A stretch of 64,000 nucleotides of DNA. Origin: a virus. The notes beneath the pieces are model-generated. The model searched no databases and was not told the DNA's origin. It saw only the letters and a list, made by a program, of their open reading frames with translations. Each line of letters begins with the position of its first letter. The first letter of the stretch is position 1. The position numbers and the translations under genes were made by a program. The stretch covers positions 28,304-92,303 of IMG/VR virus record IMGVR_UViG_3300025154_000005, one strand, 5' to 3'. Below are positions 32,251-40,881 of the stretch, piece by piece.

Positions 32251-32945
32251 CACGTAACCAGATGACGTATGATATATTGGAAACTTTACGTTCTGAGCTT
32301 AAGGATGATGAAGCAATTGATTTACGTCAAATAGAAGAATATGTAAAGGATTACAGAGCAGATTTTGCCAAACAACATTTTGAAAAGGATCCATTTGCAA
32401 TTGATTATTCTTTTATACAACCTATTACACAATTGTTTGTATCTAAGGTAGATATATCATCTGTAACAGGAGTAACATTAGGCAAATATCTTATACGTAC
32501 TGCAGTTACTATTCCTAATACAATAACTCGTCATGGATATGTAGGGACATTACTATCAGTTAGTCCCGCAAATATAATGGGACAATCATTTGAAGTGGTA
32601 GATCATTCTAAGGCTATTGCATCAGGATTTGGAAGATTTAATAGTAGACAAATATATGCCTTTCCTTATAATGGATATATCTATTTAATATCCAATAGTG
32701 ATGATTTCAAGATGCTACGCTATGTTAATATAACAGGTGTATTTGATAATCCTGAAGAAGCTTATATAGCTAATAAGGTTGCTAGTGGAATACCTACATA
32801 TGATTATACAGGGGATGAAGATTACTATACTCCACAATATCTAAAGAGATATATTATAGCAAGTATATTGAAGGATAAGTATGGAATTATATTAAACCCG
32901 CCTAGTGACAAGAAAGATAATGGAGTTCACGAATTAGAAAAGTAA
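32244..32945 (+). CDS. connector/ring protein (probable)
   Basis: This 233-residue protein overlaps the spanin-like gene by 7 bases and opens the tail-gene group. Its N-terminal helical half and central beta region resemble the head-completion or ring proteins of podoviruses (P22 gp4-like), which stack below the portal. It ends in a helical tail with Pro and Lys. It looks related in plan to the protein at 33767. The assignment is inferred from size and context. Confidence 0.5.
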   Translation: MVTRNQMTYDILETLRSELKDDEAIDLRQIEEYVKDYRADFAKQHFEKDPFAIDYSFIQPITQLFVSKVDISSVTGVTLGKYLIRTAVTIPNTITRHGYVGTLLSVSPANIMGQSFEVVDHSKAIASGFGRFNSRQIYAFPYNGYIYLISNSDDFKMLRYVNITGVFDNPEEAYIANKVASGIPTYDYTGDEDYYTPQYLKRYIIASILKDKYGIILNPPSDKKDNGVHELEK

Positions 32946-33487
32946 TGGTTTATATAGGAAGAGGTATTAATAAAATACCAGTTGATTATGGAATAAAAGA
33001 TTTTTATAGGTATTATAAGGAGAATGCCAAGCATCCACTGGAATTTAAACAATTTAAAGAGATATGGTTGGATGTAGCAAAAGTAATAATTAGACTTATA
33101 GTATATAGAAACTTAGACTTCATGATTCCTGCAAGAATGGGAACATTATGTGTAAGAAAGATTTTAACAAAACCTATAGTTCGCGAAGATGGAACTGTAG
33201 ATAAAAGTAAATTGAGTATTAATTATAAAGCATCTTGGGAGAAATGGTTCAGAGAATATCCTGAATTAACTAAAGAAGAGATTGCTAAGTTAGAACATAA
33301 GAAACCTATATATTATTTGAATGAACATTCAGATGGATATAAGGTAAAATATAAGTGGGATAAATATACATGTACTGTAAAGAATCAATCTATATATAAT
33401 TTACAGATTACAAGGGATAACAAGAAGGAATTATCAGAAGCATTTAGAAATTTTAAAACTGATTACTATGAGTACACGAGAAAATAG
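32945..33487 (+). CDS. hypothetical conserved-type protein, 180 aa
   Basis: This basic, Lys/Tyr-rich protein is coupled to the previous gene by TAATG. Residues about 57-75 (YRNLDFMIPARMGTLCVRKI) have the 'ip..lG.l.v.K' feel of IHF-like DNA-binding proteins and of the gene at 10127. The second half is rich in Tyr/Trp/Lys. It overlaps the next gene by 20 bases. It could be a DNA-binding protein acting in the connector region, but this is tentative. Confidence 0.45.
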   Translation: MVYIGRGINKIPVDYGIKDFYRYYKENAKHPLEFKQFKEIWLDVAKVIIRLIVYRNLDFMIPARMGTLCVRKILTKPIVREDGTVDKSKLSINYKASWEKWFREYPELTKEEIAKLEHKKPIYYLNEHSDGYKVKYKWDKYTCTVKNQSIYNLQITRDNKKELSEAFRNFKTDYYEYTRK

Positions 33488-33764
33488 CCTGTTTGCAGGT
33501 GATAAAAAAAAGAAGCAATCTTGGTCTAAAGAGATAGAGAAGAATGGAATAAGAAAGAGTATTAGAGTTAGAGAAGCGGATAATGGTGGATATATCATTA
33601 GACTAGAAGCAAGTGGTGAGATACCTAAGAAAGATGGAGATGGAACAGAATATAAGTATATTGAAAAAGAAATTGTTTCTAAAACTAATCCACTTGCAAG
33701 TACTAAGGAAATTGATCCAATGGATGAATTTTTATCAGACGATATAGAACTTAATGAAATATAA
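33468..33764 (+). CDS. hypothetical protein, 98 aa
   Basis: A basic N-terminal half (KKKKQSWSKEIEKNG) is followed by a beta-like middle and an acidic tail (DPMDEFLSDDIELNEI). It overlaps the previous gene by 20 bases. The bipolar charge suggests a bridging or chaperone role, but nothing is recognised. Confidence 0.5.
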   Translation: MSTRENSLFAGDKKKKQSWSKEIEKNGIRKSIRVREADNGGYIIRLEASGEIPKKDGDGTEYKYIEKEIVSKTNPLASTKEIDPMDEFLSDDIELNEI

Positions 33765-33766
33765 CT

Positions 33767-34558
33767 ATGGCATTTACAGGTAAATACGTAAGTATAGATT
33801 TAGTAAGAGAGAAGGCTCTTGACACATCAGGATTTGATGATGTTATCAGTAAATTTCAAATTGCTGAGATGGCTTGGAATCTTATTGCAAGACTAGGTGA
33901 TCCATCTATTCTCATAACAAGAGTTACAGATGGAATCAATGGTCCTAAACCAATTGAAATAATAAATTATAGAGGATTACTCCCTGCTGATTTATTTGAA
34001 ATTATTAATGGTACAGTAAGAAATTATGAAACTAAGGCTAAATTATCGCCTACAAGTAATCCATATTTCCTTGCAGACAGATTGGAGACAATACCTGTAG
34101 ATGAAAGTTTAGATGACGAATTTACTTTTACAGCAAGAAAGACCGGTAGTACTTTAGTTACTCGCGATGAATATTTATTGCAAGATAATGAGATACTAAC
34201 TACAATGGATGAAGGCTATCTTGAGATGTCTTATAAAGCATTCCCATTAGATGACAATGGATTTCCTAAAGTACCTGATCATGAGAAAGTTATTATGATG
34301 TTGGTGTATGCTGTAATAGAACGTACTGCAATTAAATTATGGTACAAAGGAAAGATTACAGAAGCAATATATAAGGATTTGGAACAGAAGTATTTATATT
34401 TTAAAGCATCTGCAAGTAGTAGTTTGAAACTTAGAACTATAGATACTACAGAAGTATTTAAGAATAGACACCTTAGACTTAATCCTGATTTCAATCAATA
34501 TAGCAATGACTTTAGAGATTTCGGATATCCTGAAAATTATAATAAACACGGATTTTAA
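33767..34558 (+). CDS. ring / tail adaptor protein (probable)
   Basis: The 263 residues are alpha/beta, with a helical N-terminus (SIDLVREKALDTSGFDDVISKFQI), a beta-rich middle and a C-terminal helix that ends in Tyr/Phe/Asn-rich sequence (RHLRLNPDFNQYSNDFRD). It lies 2 bases from its neighbours on either side, directly before the giant tail protein. Crassvirales tails contain several stacked ring proteins of this size. Confidence 0.5.
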   Translation: MAFTGKYVSIDLVREKALDTSGFDDVISKFQIAEMAWNLIARLGDPSILITRVTDGINGPKPIEIINYRGLLPADLFEIINGTVRNYETKAKLSPTSNPYFLADRLETIPVDESLDDEFTFTARKTGSTLVTRDEYLLQDNEILTTMDEGYLEMSYKAFPLDDNGFPKVPDHEKVIMMLVYAVIERTAIKLWYKGKITEAIYKDLEQKYLYFKASASSSLKLRTIDTTEVFKNRHLRLNPDFNQYSNDFRDFGYPENYNKHGF

Positions 34559-34560
34559 TT

Positions 34561-37500
34561 ATGGCAAATCAACCTAATACCTTTAAACATATCAATGGAT
34601 ATAACAAGGCGATGAATAAAGATTTATCTCCTCGTCTATATGATAATCAACATTATCCAGATGCTGAATGGATGTCTCCTGTAAGCAATGAAGAAGGTAA
34701 GGTTGGACCAATGACTAATCCTAAAGGTAATATCTCTAAAATTACTTTTCCTTATTCAGGTATTACACAAACAAAATATACTATTCTAGCAAGTGTAAAA
34801 TTAAGGGATAAATTAATTATATGTACTCATAAAATAAAAACTAAATTTATTCCTCCTAGTACTTCGGCTACTTATACCGTATGTTCAATATTTGAATTTG
34901 TTGATGATGGTACTCTTAATCCTCAAATACCAGATATAACTGTTATGGGAGATGTAAGTATGGGAGATTTTAGACTATTATGGTGTGATGATCCTGATGT
35001 TAATACTAGTATTACAGACAGTAGCACTCAAGGATTAGGATGGACTGCTACTACGGAATTGGAATTAGTTTCTAGATATGAATCTGAAGATATTCAAAAA
35101 ATATATATTACCGATGGAGTACATCCATTAAGGTCTCTTAATACTGTATATAATGCTAATACAAATGACTATATTCATTATACTCAAAAAGATTTTAACA
35201 TAGTTCCAGATGTAGATTTGTCAAAGCCAACATTTAGTTCTTATACTACAGGTAATTTAAGTGCCGGAGTAGTATTCTATGCTTATCAACTTTATAGAGT
35301 TAATGGTGTTGAGACAGCATTCAGTGAAACGAGTGAACCTATAGTATTATCAACAACTGTCAATAAAGCTACTACACTTGAATTAAATGGTTCTGATTTA
35401 GAAACCAATACTGGTATAGGGGTTAATTTATCTATAAGTAGTATAGATTCTACTTATGATAGAATACGTTGTATAGCAATAGAGTATTCTGAATATGATG
35501 CAATACCAACAATACGTATATTTTTTGAAGGAACAGTAGTTTCTTCTATATCATTAACTGATACAGGTGTATCTATAGGTACGTATGATCTTGCGGAGTT
35601 TAGAACATTAAATCAATATTATATAATTCCTAATTATCTTACTACTAAAAATAATATATTATTTGCAGGAGGCATAATTGAAAAATATTTTGACTTAGAT
35701 GAATATCTTATTGATTCTGGACAAGCATCTATAATGACAACAGATGCTGGTGGAACAGGTAAACAGTTTTGGGATAGTAGAAGTTATAGATTTAATAGTA
35801 CAAATTGTACATTATATGATGGTACAAATAATAGTATGGTGTTATCAAAAACGACTCCAGATTATGCTTCTGTTCCACATGATTATGATTGTCTTAATGC
35901 TTATAACATAACTACTCAAAACGATTACTGGTATAATAATCCAACTATAGCAAATAAATATACTACAGATGGAGTTATAGGATCCTCTGGTGCTAATATA
36001 GGTATTAAATTTAATAGTCCTACACTTCATAAAATAGATGAAGGAACTGAATATCAAACCTTTCAAGCCCCTTTAACTCAAGAGTTATTGGGTAGAAGGA
36101 AGACTTATCAAGAGGATGAAATATATAGATTATCAATTCAATTTAGAGATAATAAAGGTAGAGAATCTTTTCCTAAATGGATAATAGATATGAGAATGCC
36201 TGATTATTTAGACAGAAGTGGTTCTTACATATATATATCCGGAATAGCAACATATACATCAAATTTACATCCTACATTAAAAGTAAATAATTTACCGGTT
36301 AATGATGATGGTACAAATATGGATTGGAGAATACTTAGAGTTAAACGTGATGGTAAAGATAAAACTGTTCTTGGTGAAGCTGTAATATCTCCCACACTTA
36401 ATGGAAGTATATCAGGAACTGGAACAGGAAATCATGAAACAGATATTTATGGCGCCGGTAAAATAATGAATGCATCCGAATATGCAGGTGGTACTTATTT
36501 AAGATATGATAATGTGCCGGATGTAGGAGTAAATCATGGTTTTATACAAATATATACTCCTGAAGCATTCTTTTCAGATTTAAATCTGGATGGTTGTTAT
36601 TTAAATCATCAAGGATTTCTACGAAATACAGTCGGTGCTGGTACAGGACTATATGCGGGTAGAGGAAAATATAGAGATATTTCTCATACTTCTTGGACAA
36701 ATGTTCCTACTAGTACAACAGCAACTTCTGTTAATCAGGTATTAAAAAAGTATTCAGCTTTCTATCCAGCTACATCTCCATACTACACTGGTACTGGAGC
36801 TAATCGTCCATCTGCAAGATTGATCGATGTTAAAAATTGGAAACGAATTAAAGCGCAACCTTTGGAAAACTATGATTCTAAGTTATCACACCATATCATA
36901 GGGTCTAAGACATATAGAAATATAAATTTCTTTGACAATGGTGATGGAACACAAGGAGAGAATGGTACATGTTTTATAGTTGAAACTGATGTTAGAAGTG
37001 ACTCTTATAAATTTAATTTTGTTAGTAATGCTTCTGTAGATCCAATGCAAATAATTTATGTCTTAATTAAAAAGGATGGCTATCCTTATGGTGGAAGTAG
37101 TTTTGAATCAAGATTTAATAATATATATGTTCCTGCATCAGATTATAGTAGTTTAGAAAATACAAGTGTCACAGCACATTATGGTGATTGTATTACAGCA
37201 TATTTTGATTACTTAAGAACAATATATGATATTCATGGGGATGTATCAGAAGGAGATGAGACACAAGAAATATTATATCTTCCTGTGAAAAGTCAAGCTA
37301 ATCTTAATTTAAGATTAGATACTGGATTTAATAAAATTGCAAATACAGATTTTACAACTAGTAGAAAACTTACTGAAGAGGGACTTGCTGATATAGAGGC
37401 TGGAATAGAAATTGCAGCATTGTATAGATATAATACCGTTTATAGTGTAGATAATAATACAAGAGAATACTCAGCAATACCATTTGACTCAGTAACTACA

Positions 37501-38541
37501 GAAGAATATGATACAAGGATAAGACGTTCAGAAGTTAAATCTAATGGAGAGTATTCAGATTCCTGGTTACAATTTAAAATAAATAATTATTTAGATGTTG
37601 ACTCACAATATGGAAAGTTAACTAAACTTGCAGTATTCAAGGACAAGTTATTATTTTGGCAACCTAATGCCTTTGGTACAGTTCCAGTTGGAGAGAAGGA
37701 ATTAATTCCATCAAGTACATCTGCTACTCTTGCTTTAGGTTCAAGCGGTATATTAGATAGATATGATTATCTTGATACATTTGCTGGAGCTTCAGATAAA
37801 CATTCTGTTTTAATTACACCTAATAATATATTGATGTATAGTAGTGTAAAGAATACGATGTACAGATTTACTGGTGGATTGGAGCCTATATCTGATGTAC
37901 AAGGAATGAACAGTTGGTTTGATCAATATGTAACTACAAGTAATAGAGTACGTTCAGGATATAATCCTTTAATGTATGAAGCTTGGTGGACATTTGGTAA
38001 CTACACACTTGTATACAGTGAACTTAATAATGGATTTATTTATAGGCTACCTACTAATGGAAATATTGTTATACCTGTTGACTACATAACATTTAATAAT
38101 AATTTTTACAGTACAACTGATGGTAATCTTATATACAAACATAACTTGGGTAACTATGGGCAATTGTACGGACAATATTTAACATCCTCTGTTACAATTC
38201 TTGTTAATCCAAGAGGTACTATAATGAATGTATATGATGCAATTGAAATGTTAACCGAGAAGTATGATAGTAGTGGTAATGAAATACAGGAAACATTTGA
38301 CTCAATAAGAATATATAATGATTATCAAGATACTGATACATTAACTCTTACTCCTGACGATAATATTAAGAGAAGACTTCGTACATGGAGATTTAATAAG
38401 ATACGTGATATAGATACAAATGATCCTAAGATACGTGGAAGTTATGTTAAAATTGAACTTAAATTTCTTAACAATGCTAATAAGGAATTAATACTTCATA
38501 ATCTAACAACTAATTATAAACTATCTAAGATGATGGGTTAA
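34561..38541 (+). CDS. large tail protein, stabilisation / muzzle-like
   Basis: This 1326-residue beta-rich protein has a start (MANQPNTFKHINGYNKAMNKDLSP...YPDAEWMSP) like that of P22 gp10-like tail stabilisation proteins, which fold as beta-propellers closing the tail tip. Many YxxNxF and Gly/Thr/Asp turns are spread through it, with a conserved-looking late section (LAVFKDKLLFWQPNAFGTVPV, GGLEPISDVQGMNSWF). In crAss-like virions a protein of this size forms the distal tail ('muzzle'). It ends the tail group; a terminator-like hairpin follows. Confidence 0.65.
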   Translation: MANQPNTFKHINGYNKAMNKDLSPRLYDNQHYPDAEWMSPVSNEEGKVGPMTNPKGNISKITFPYSGITQTKYTILASVKLRDKLIICTHKIKTKFIPPSTSATYTVCSIFEFVDDGTLNPQIPDITVMGDVSMGDFRLLWCDDPDVNTSITDSSTQGLGWTATTELELVSRYESEDIQKIYITDGVHPLRSLNTVYNANTNDYIHYTQKDFNIVPDVDLSKPTFSSYTTGNLSAGVVFYAYQLYRVNGVETAFSETSEPIVLSTTVNKATTLELNGSDLETNTGIGVNLSISSIDSTYDRIRCIAIEYSEYDAIPTIRIFFEGTVVSSISLTDTGVSIGTYDLAEFRTLNQYYIIPNYLTTKNNILFAGGIIEKYFDLDEYLIDSGQASIMTTDAGGTGKQFWDSRSYRFNSTNCTLYDGTNNSMVLSKTTPDYASVPHDYDCLNAYNITTQNDYWYNNPTIANKYTTDGVIGSSGANIGIKFNSPTLHKIDEGTEYQTFQAPLTQELLGRRKTYQEDEIYRLSIQFRDNKGRESFPKWIIDMRMPDYLDRSGSYIYISGIATYTSNLHPTLKVNNLPVNDDGTNMDWRILRVKRDGKDKTVLGEAVISPTLNGSISGTGTGNHETDIYGAGKIMNASEYAGGTYLRYDNVPDVGVNHGFIQIYTPEAFFSDLNLDGCYLNHQGFLRNTVGAGTGLYAGRGKYRDISHTSWTNVPTSTTATSVNQVLKKYSAFYPATSPYYTGTGANRPSARLIDVKNWKRIKAQPLENYDSKLSHHIIGSKTYRNINFFDNGDGTQGENGTCFIVETDVRSDSYKFNFVSNASVDPMQIIYVLIKKDGYPYGGSSFESRFNNIYVPASDYSSLENTSVTAHYGDCITAYFDYLRTIYDIHGDVSEGDETQEILYLPVKSQANLNLRLDTGFNKIANTDFTTSRKLTEEGLADIEAGIEIAALYRYNTVYSVDNNTREYSAIPFDSVTTEEYDTRIRRSEVKSNGEYSDSWLQFKINNYLDVDSQYGKLTKLAVFKDKLLFWQPNAFGTVPVGEKELIPSSTSATLALGSSGILDRYDYLDTFAGASDKHSVLITPNNILMYSSVKNTMYRFTGGLEPISDVQGMNSWFDQYVTTSNRVRSGYNPLMYEAWWTFGNYTLVYSELNNGFIYRLPTNGNIVIPVDYITFNNNFYSTTDGNLIYKHNLGNYGQLYGQYLTSSVTILVNPRGTIMNVYDAIEMLTEKYDSSGNEIQETFDSIRIYNDYQDTDTLTLTPDDNIKRRLRTWRFNKIRDIDTNDPKIRGSYVKIELKFLNNANKELILHNLTTNYKLSKMMG

Positions 38542-38593
38542 TAAGATGTATAAAATATATTTGGAACTAATAAAATAAAGATTTAACTTTACA

Positions 38594-38625
38594 CCTAATA
38601 ATATCTAATATTATTAGGTTTAATA
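38594..38625 (+). terminator. hairpin with 11-bp stem and 3-nt loop
   Basis: CCTAATAATAT (38594-38604) pairs perfectly with ATATTATTAGG (38608-38618), followed by TTTAATAATTT. It separates the large tail gene from the cargo genes. A lone TATATTTG lies at 38556-38563 without a good -33 box. Confidence 0.6.
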
Positions 38626-38637
38626 ATTTATAAGAGA

Positions 38638-39921
38638 ATGGCTAAAAAATGTAAAAGTAAGAAATTAAACTTACGTAAATATAAGAGTGGTAGTCAATTA
38701 CCTAAACTAAGTCCAGGTGGTGTAGTATCTTACAATCAAGAAAATGCTGGAATGTTTACTCCACAACAGGAACAGACATTACAAAGTAATTTAGGTACAG
38801 CATCTACAGTAGCTAATGTTGCAGGAGAATTAATAGATGGCTCTAATAAAGCTCCTAATAATGTTCAATATGCAAATAATACATCTAGTCTTGCTAGTAC
38901 AGTATATAATGCAACTCCTGTAGGCGGTGCAGTAAATGCAGTATTAGGTACTGTTGGAGAAGCTGTTAAGACAAATAAAAATTATGTTAACTACGATGAA
39001 TTTGGACATAACGAAGTTGCCGCTGGCAAAGGAATTGGATATGAAGTAGGTAGTGAGTCGTTAGATCCTTTAACAGCATCTAGTGAGTATCTTGATGAAG
39101 GTCAATACGGAAAGTCTGCATTGGCTGCAGCTGGATTTGGTTGGATGACTGGAATGGATGATTATAGGGATAATGAAGCTGATGCTGATAAAGCTGAAGC
39201 TAAAGCTCGTGCACAAGAGATGAATGTTATCAACAAAAACACTTTGAACAATTTAAATAATAATAATTTAAATTATACAAAGTTTGCTAAATTTGGTGGA
39301 CAATTAAGAAAGTATCAAAATGGTGGTATTGTAGACGATCCACTTTCTCCATTAGTTCCTAGAAATATATCAGTTTCTGCACCAAAGAATAAGGTTATTA
39401 TGGAACCTACAATAGTAAGTCCTTATAAAACTTTTACACAAACACCTAATCAACTTCAGAATATAGCAAGAGAATTAAATTATGATTTGAATGATCCTAC
39501 TTTGACAACCAAAATTATACAATCTAATCCTGAATTATATGAACGTGTACAACCTAGTAACGGATCATCTGATTTAGGTGTAAGAGATAGCAATATTTTA
39601 TCTAAAATACCTGCACATGGTTCTGTTAGAAACAGATTTGTTCCAGAGAATACTCCAGTAGATGTAAATATTAATGATTTAAATTTACAAGCTAAACAAT
39701 ATGGTGGAGAATTAAATAATAATAAACGATTAGTTAAGAAACCTATAGTTAGGAAATATGGTGGCCAGACACATGAAGGCCCAGATGAAGGAATTCCTGT
39801 TGACCAAAACGGTAATCCTTCTGCAATGACTGGTAGAAAACCTATTGCCCTGACTGAAAAAGGCGAAGTTGTGTATAATTCTTATGTGTTTAGTGACAGT
39901 ATAAAATATAAAAATAAGTAA
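38638..39921 (+). CDS. cargo-like virion protein, N-terminal part of a split pair
   Basis: The 427-residue protein starts with a very basic segment (MAKKCKSKKLNLRKYKSGSQ) and has low-complexity linkers. It carries repeated K-[YF]-G-G motifs near residues 218, 353 and 373 (KFGGQLRKYQNGG, KQYGGEL, RKYGGQ). The C-terminus (ALTEKGEVVYNSYVFSDSI) matches the first part of a module I know from Bacteroidetes phage proteins ('veeGEv.yn.yvFSd.i...'), whose second part appears at the start of the next gene. The stop is TAA followed by T-ATG. It probably travels in the virion. Confidence 0.6.
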   Translation: MAKKCKSKKLNLRKYKSGSQLPKLSPGGVVSYNQENAGMFTPQQEQTLQSNLGTASTVANVAGELIDGSNKAPNNVQYANNTSSLASTVYNATPVGGAVNAVLGTVGEAVKTNKNYVNYDEFGHNEVAAGKGIGYEVGSESLDPLTASSEYLDEGQYGKSALAAAGFGWMTGMDDYRDNEADADKAEAKARAQEMNVINKNTLNNLNNNNLNYTKFAKFGGQLRKYQNGGIVDDPLSPLVPRNISVSAPKNKVIMEPTIVSPYKTFTQTPNQLQNIARELNYDLNDPTLTTKIIQSNPELYERVQPSNGSSDLGVRDSNILSKIPAHGSVRNRFVPENTPVDVNINDLNLQAKQYGGELNNNKRLVKKPIVRKYGGQTHEGPDEGIPVDQNGNPSAMTGRKPIALTEKGEVVYNSYVFSDSIKYKNK

Positions 39922-39922
39922 T

Positions 39923-40879
39923 ATGAAAGATAGCTATAGCGCTCAGGCATCACGCATAATGAGCAAATATAAAATTAGATTAGGTAAGGACTTCGATAAA
40001 GATGACACATTAGCTCGACAAGGACTAGAACTTGAAATGAATGCTCTTAAGGAGAAACAAGAGGCTACTAAAATTACTATGGTCAGTAGGAAAAAGAAAT
40101 ATGGTGGTAGTATATTACCTAAGTATGATGACACACAGCCTTATTCTAGTCAATTAGATGAAATAGATGCAAATTATATTGATCCTGAAGCTGAGGCATT
40201 AATGAATACTTATAGGACTAATGAAGATATTGACCAGCAACAAGATGAATTATATAAACCAACATTAAGTGCAATTCCTTTAGCCACAAGTCTATTAGGT
40301 AATGCATTATTACTTGGTGATAATAAAGCTGAGAATATTAAATATGATAGAGTTAATATTAAACCTGAACTAATTAGTTTGGCTAGAGAAAGGGAAGCTG
40401 CCCGTAGAACAGCTGAACTTAATAGAAACAGCGCTAGTCGTACTGCTCGTAACTTAGGTCTTAGTGGCGGTGCTGCTGCTACTATAGCTAATGCTGCTAA
40501 TGTTGATATTAGTAGAGGATTAGGTGAACAGGTTGGTAAGAGTTACTTGAATGAAGAATTAAGTAATAAGGAAGCAATCAATAGGGCAAGTATGATGAAT
40601 AGTCAAATGAATGCTGAAATTGGTATGCGTGAGAAGGATGCTAATCTTCGTGAAAAGGATTCTGTTAAGAATACTAAGACTGCTGCTATTCAAGGTATAA
40701 TTGGTAATATAGGTGACTACTTTGCAGATACAAGTAAAGCTAGACAATATAATGATTTAACTCAGATGATATCTGATGACTACAAATATTATGAAGATCC
40801 AGAACAGAGTCTTTGGAATAAAGTTACTCTTGGTAGCCGAAAGAAACAGAAATATACGGGCACTTATAAACAACCTTAA
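39923..40879 (+). CDS. cargo-like virion protein, C-terminal part of a split pair
   Basis: The 318 residues start MKDSYSAQASRIMSKYKIRLGKDFDKDD, which reads as the continuation of the module broken off in the previous gene ('...sfA..a..i..kyk.r..d..d'). A further KKYGGSILPKYDD follows at about residue 55. The rest is helical and Ala/Arg/Asn-rich, with a strongly helical middle (REREAARRTAELNRNSASRTARNLG). The start is the ATG one base after the previous stop, in another frame, so reinitiation is likely. Confidence 0.55.
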   Translation: MKDSYSAQASRIMSKYKIRLGKDFDKDDTLARQGLELEMNALKEKQEATKITMVSRKKKYGGSILPKYDDTQPYSSQLDEIDANYIDPEAEALMNTYRTNEDIDQQQDELYKPTLSAIPLATSLLGNALLLGDNKAENIKYDRVNIKPELISLAREREAARRTAELNRNSASRTARNLGLSGGAAATIANAANVDISRGLGEQVGKSYLNEELSNKEAINRASMMNSQMNAEIGMREKDANLREKDSVKNTKTAAIQGIIGNIGDYFADTSKARQYNDLTQMISDDYKYYEDPEQSLWNKVTLGSRKKQKYTGTYKQP

Positions 40880-40881
40880 TT

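Noticed and set aside
38556-38563. TATATTTG as a promoter before the cargo genes
   Set aside because: No TTG or TTTG box lies 19-21 bases upstream, and a terminator-like hairpin follows it; left as unsupported.
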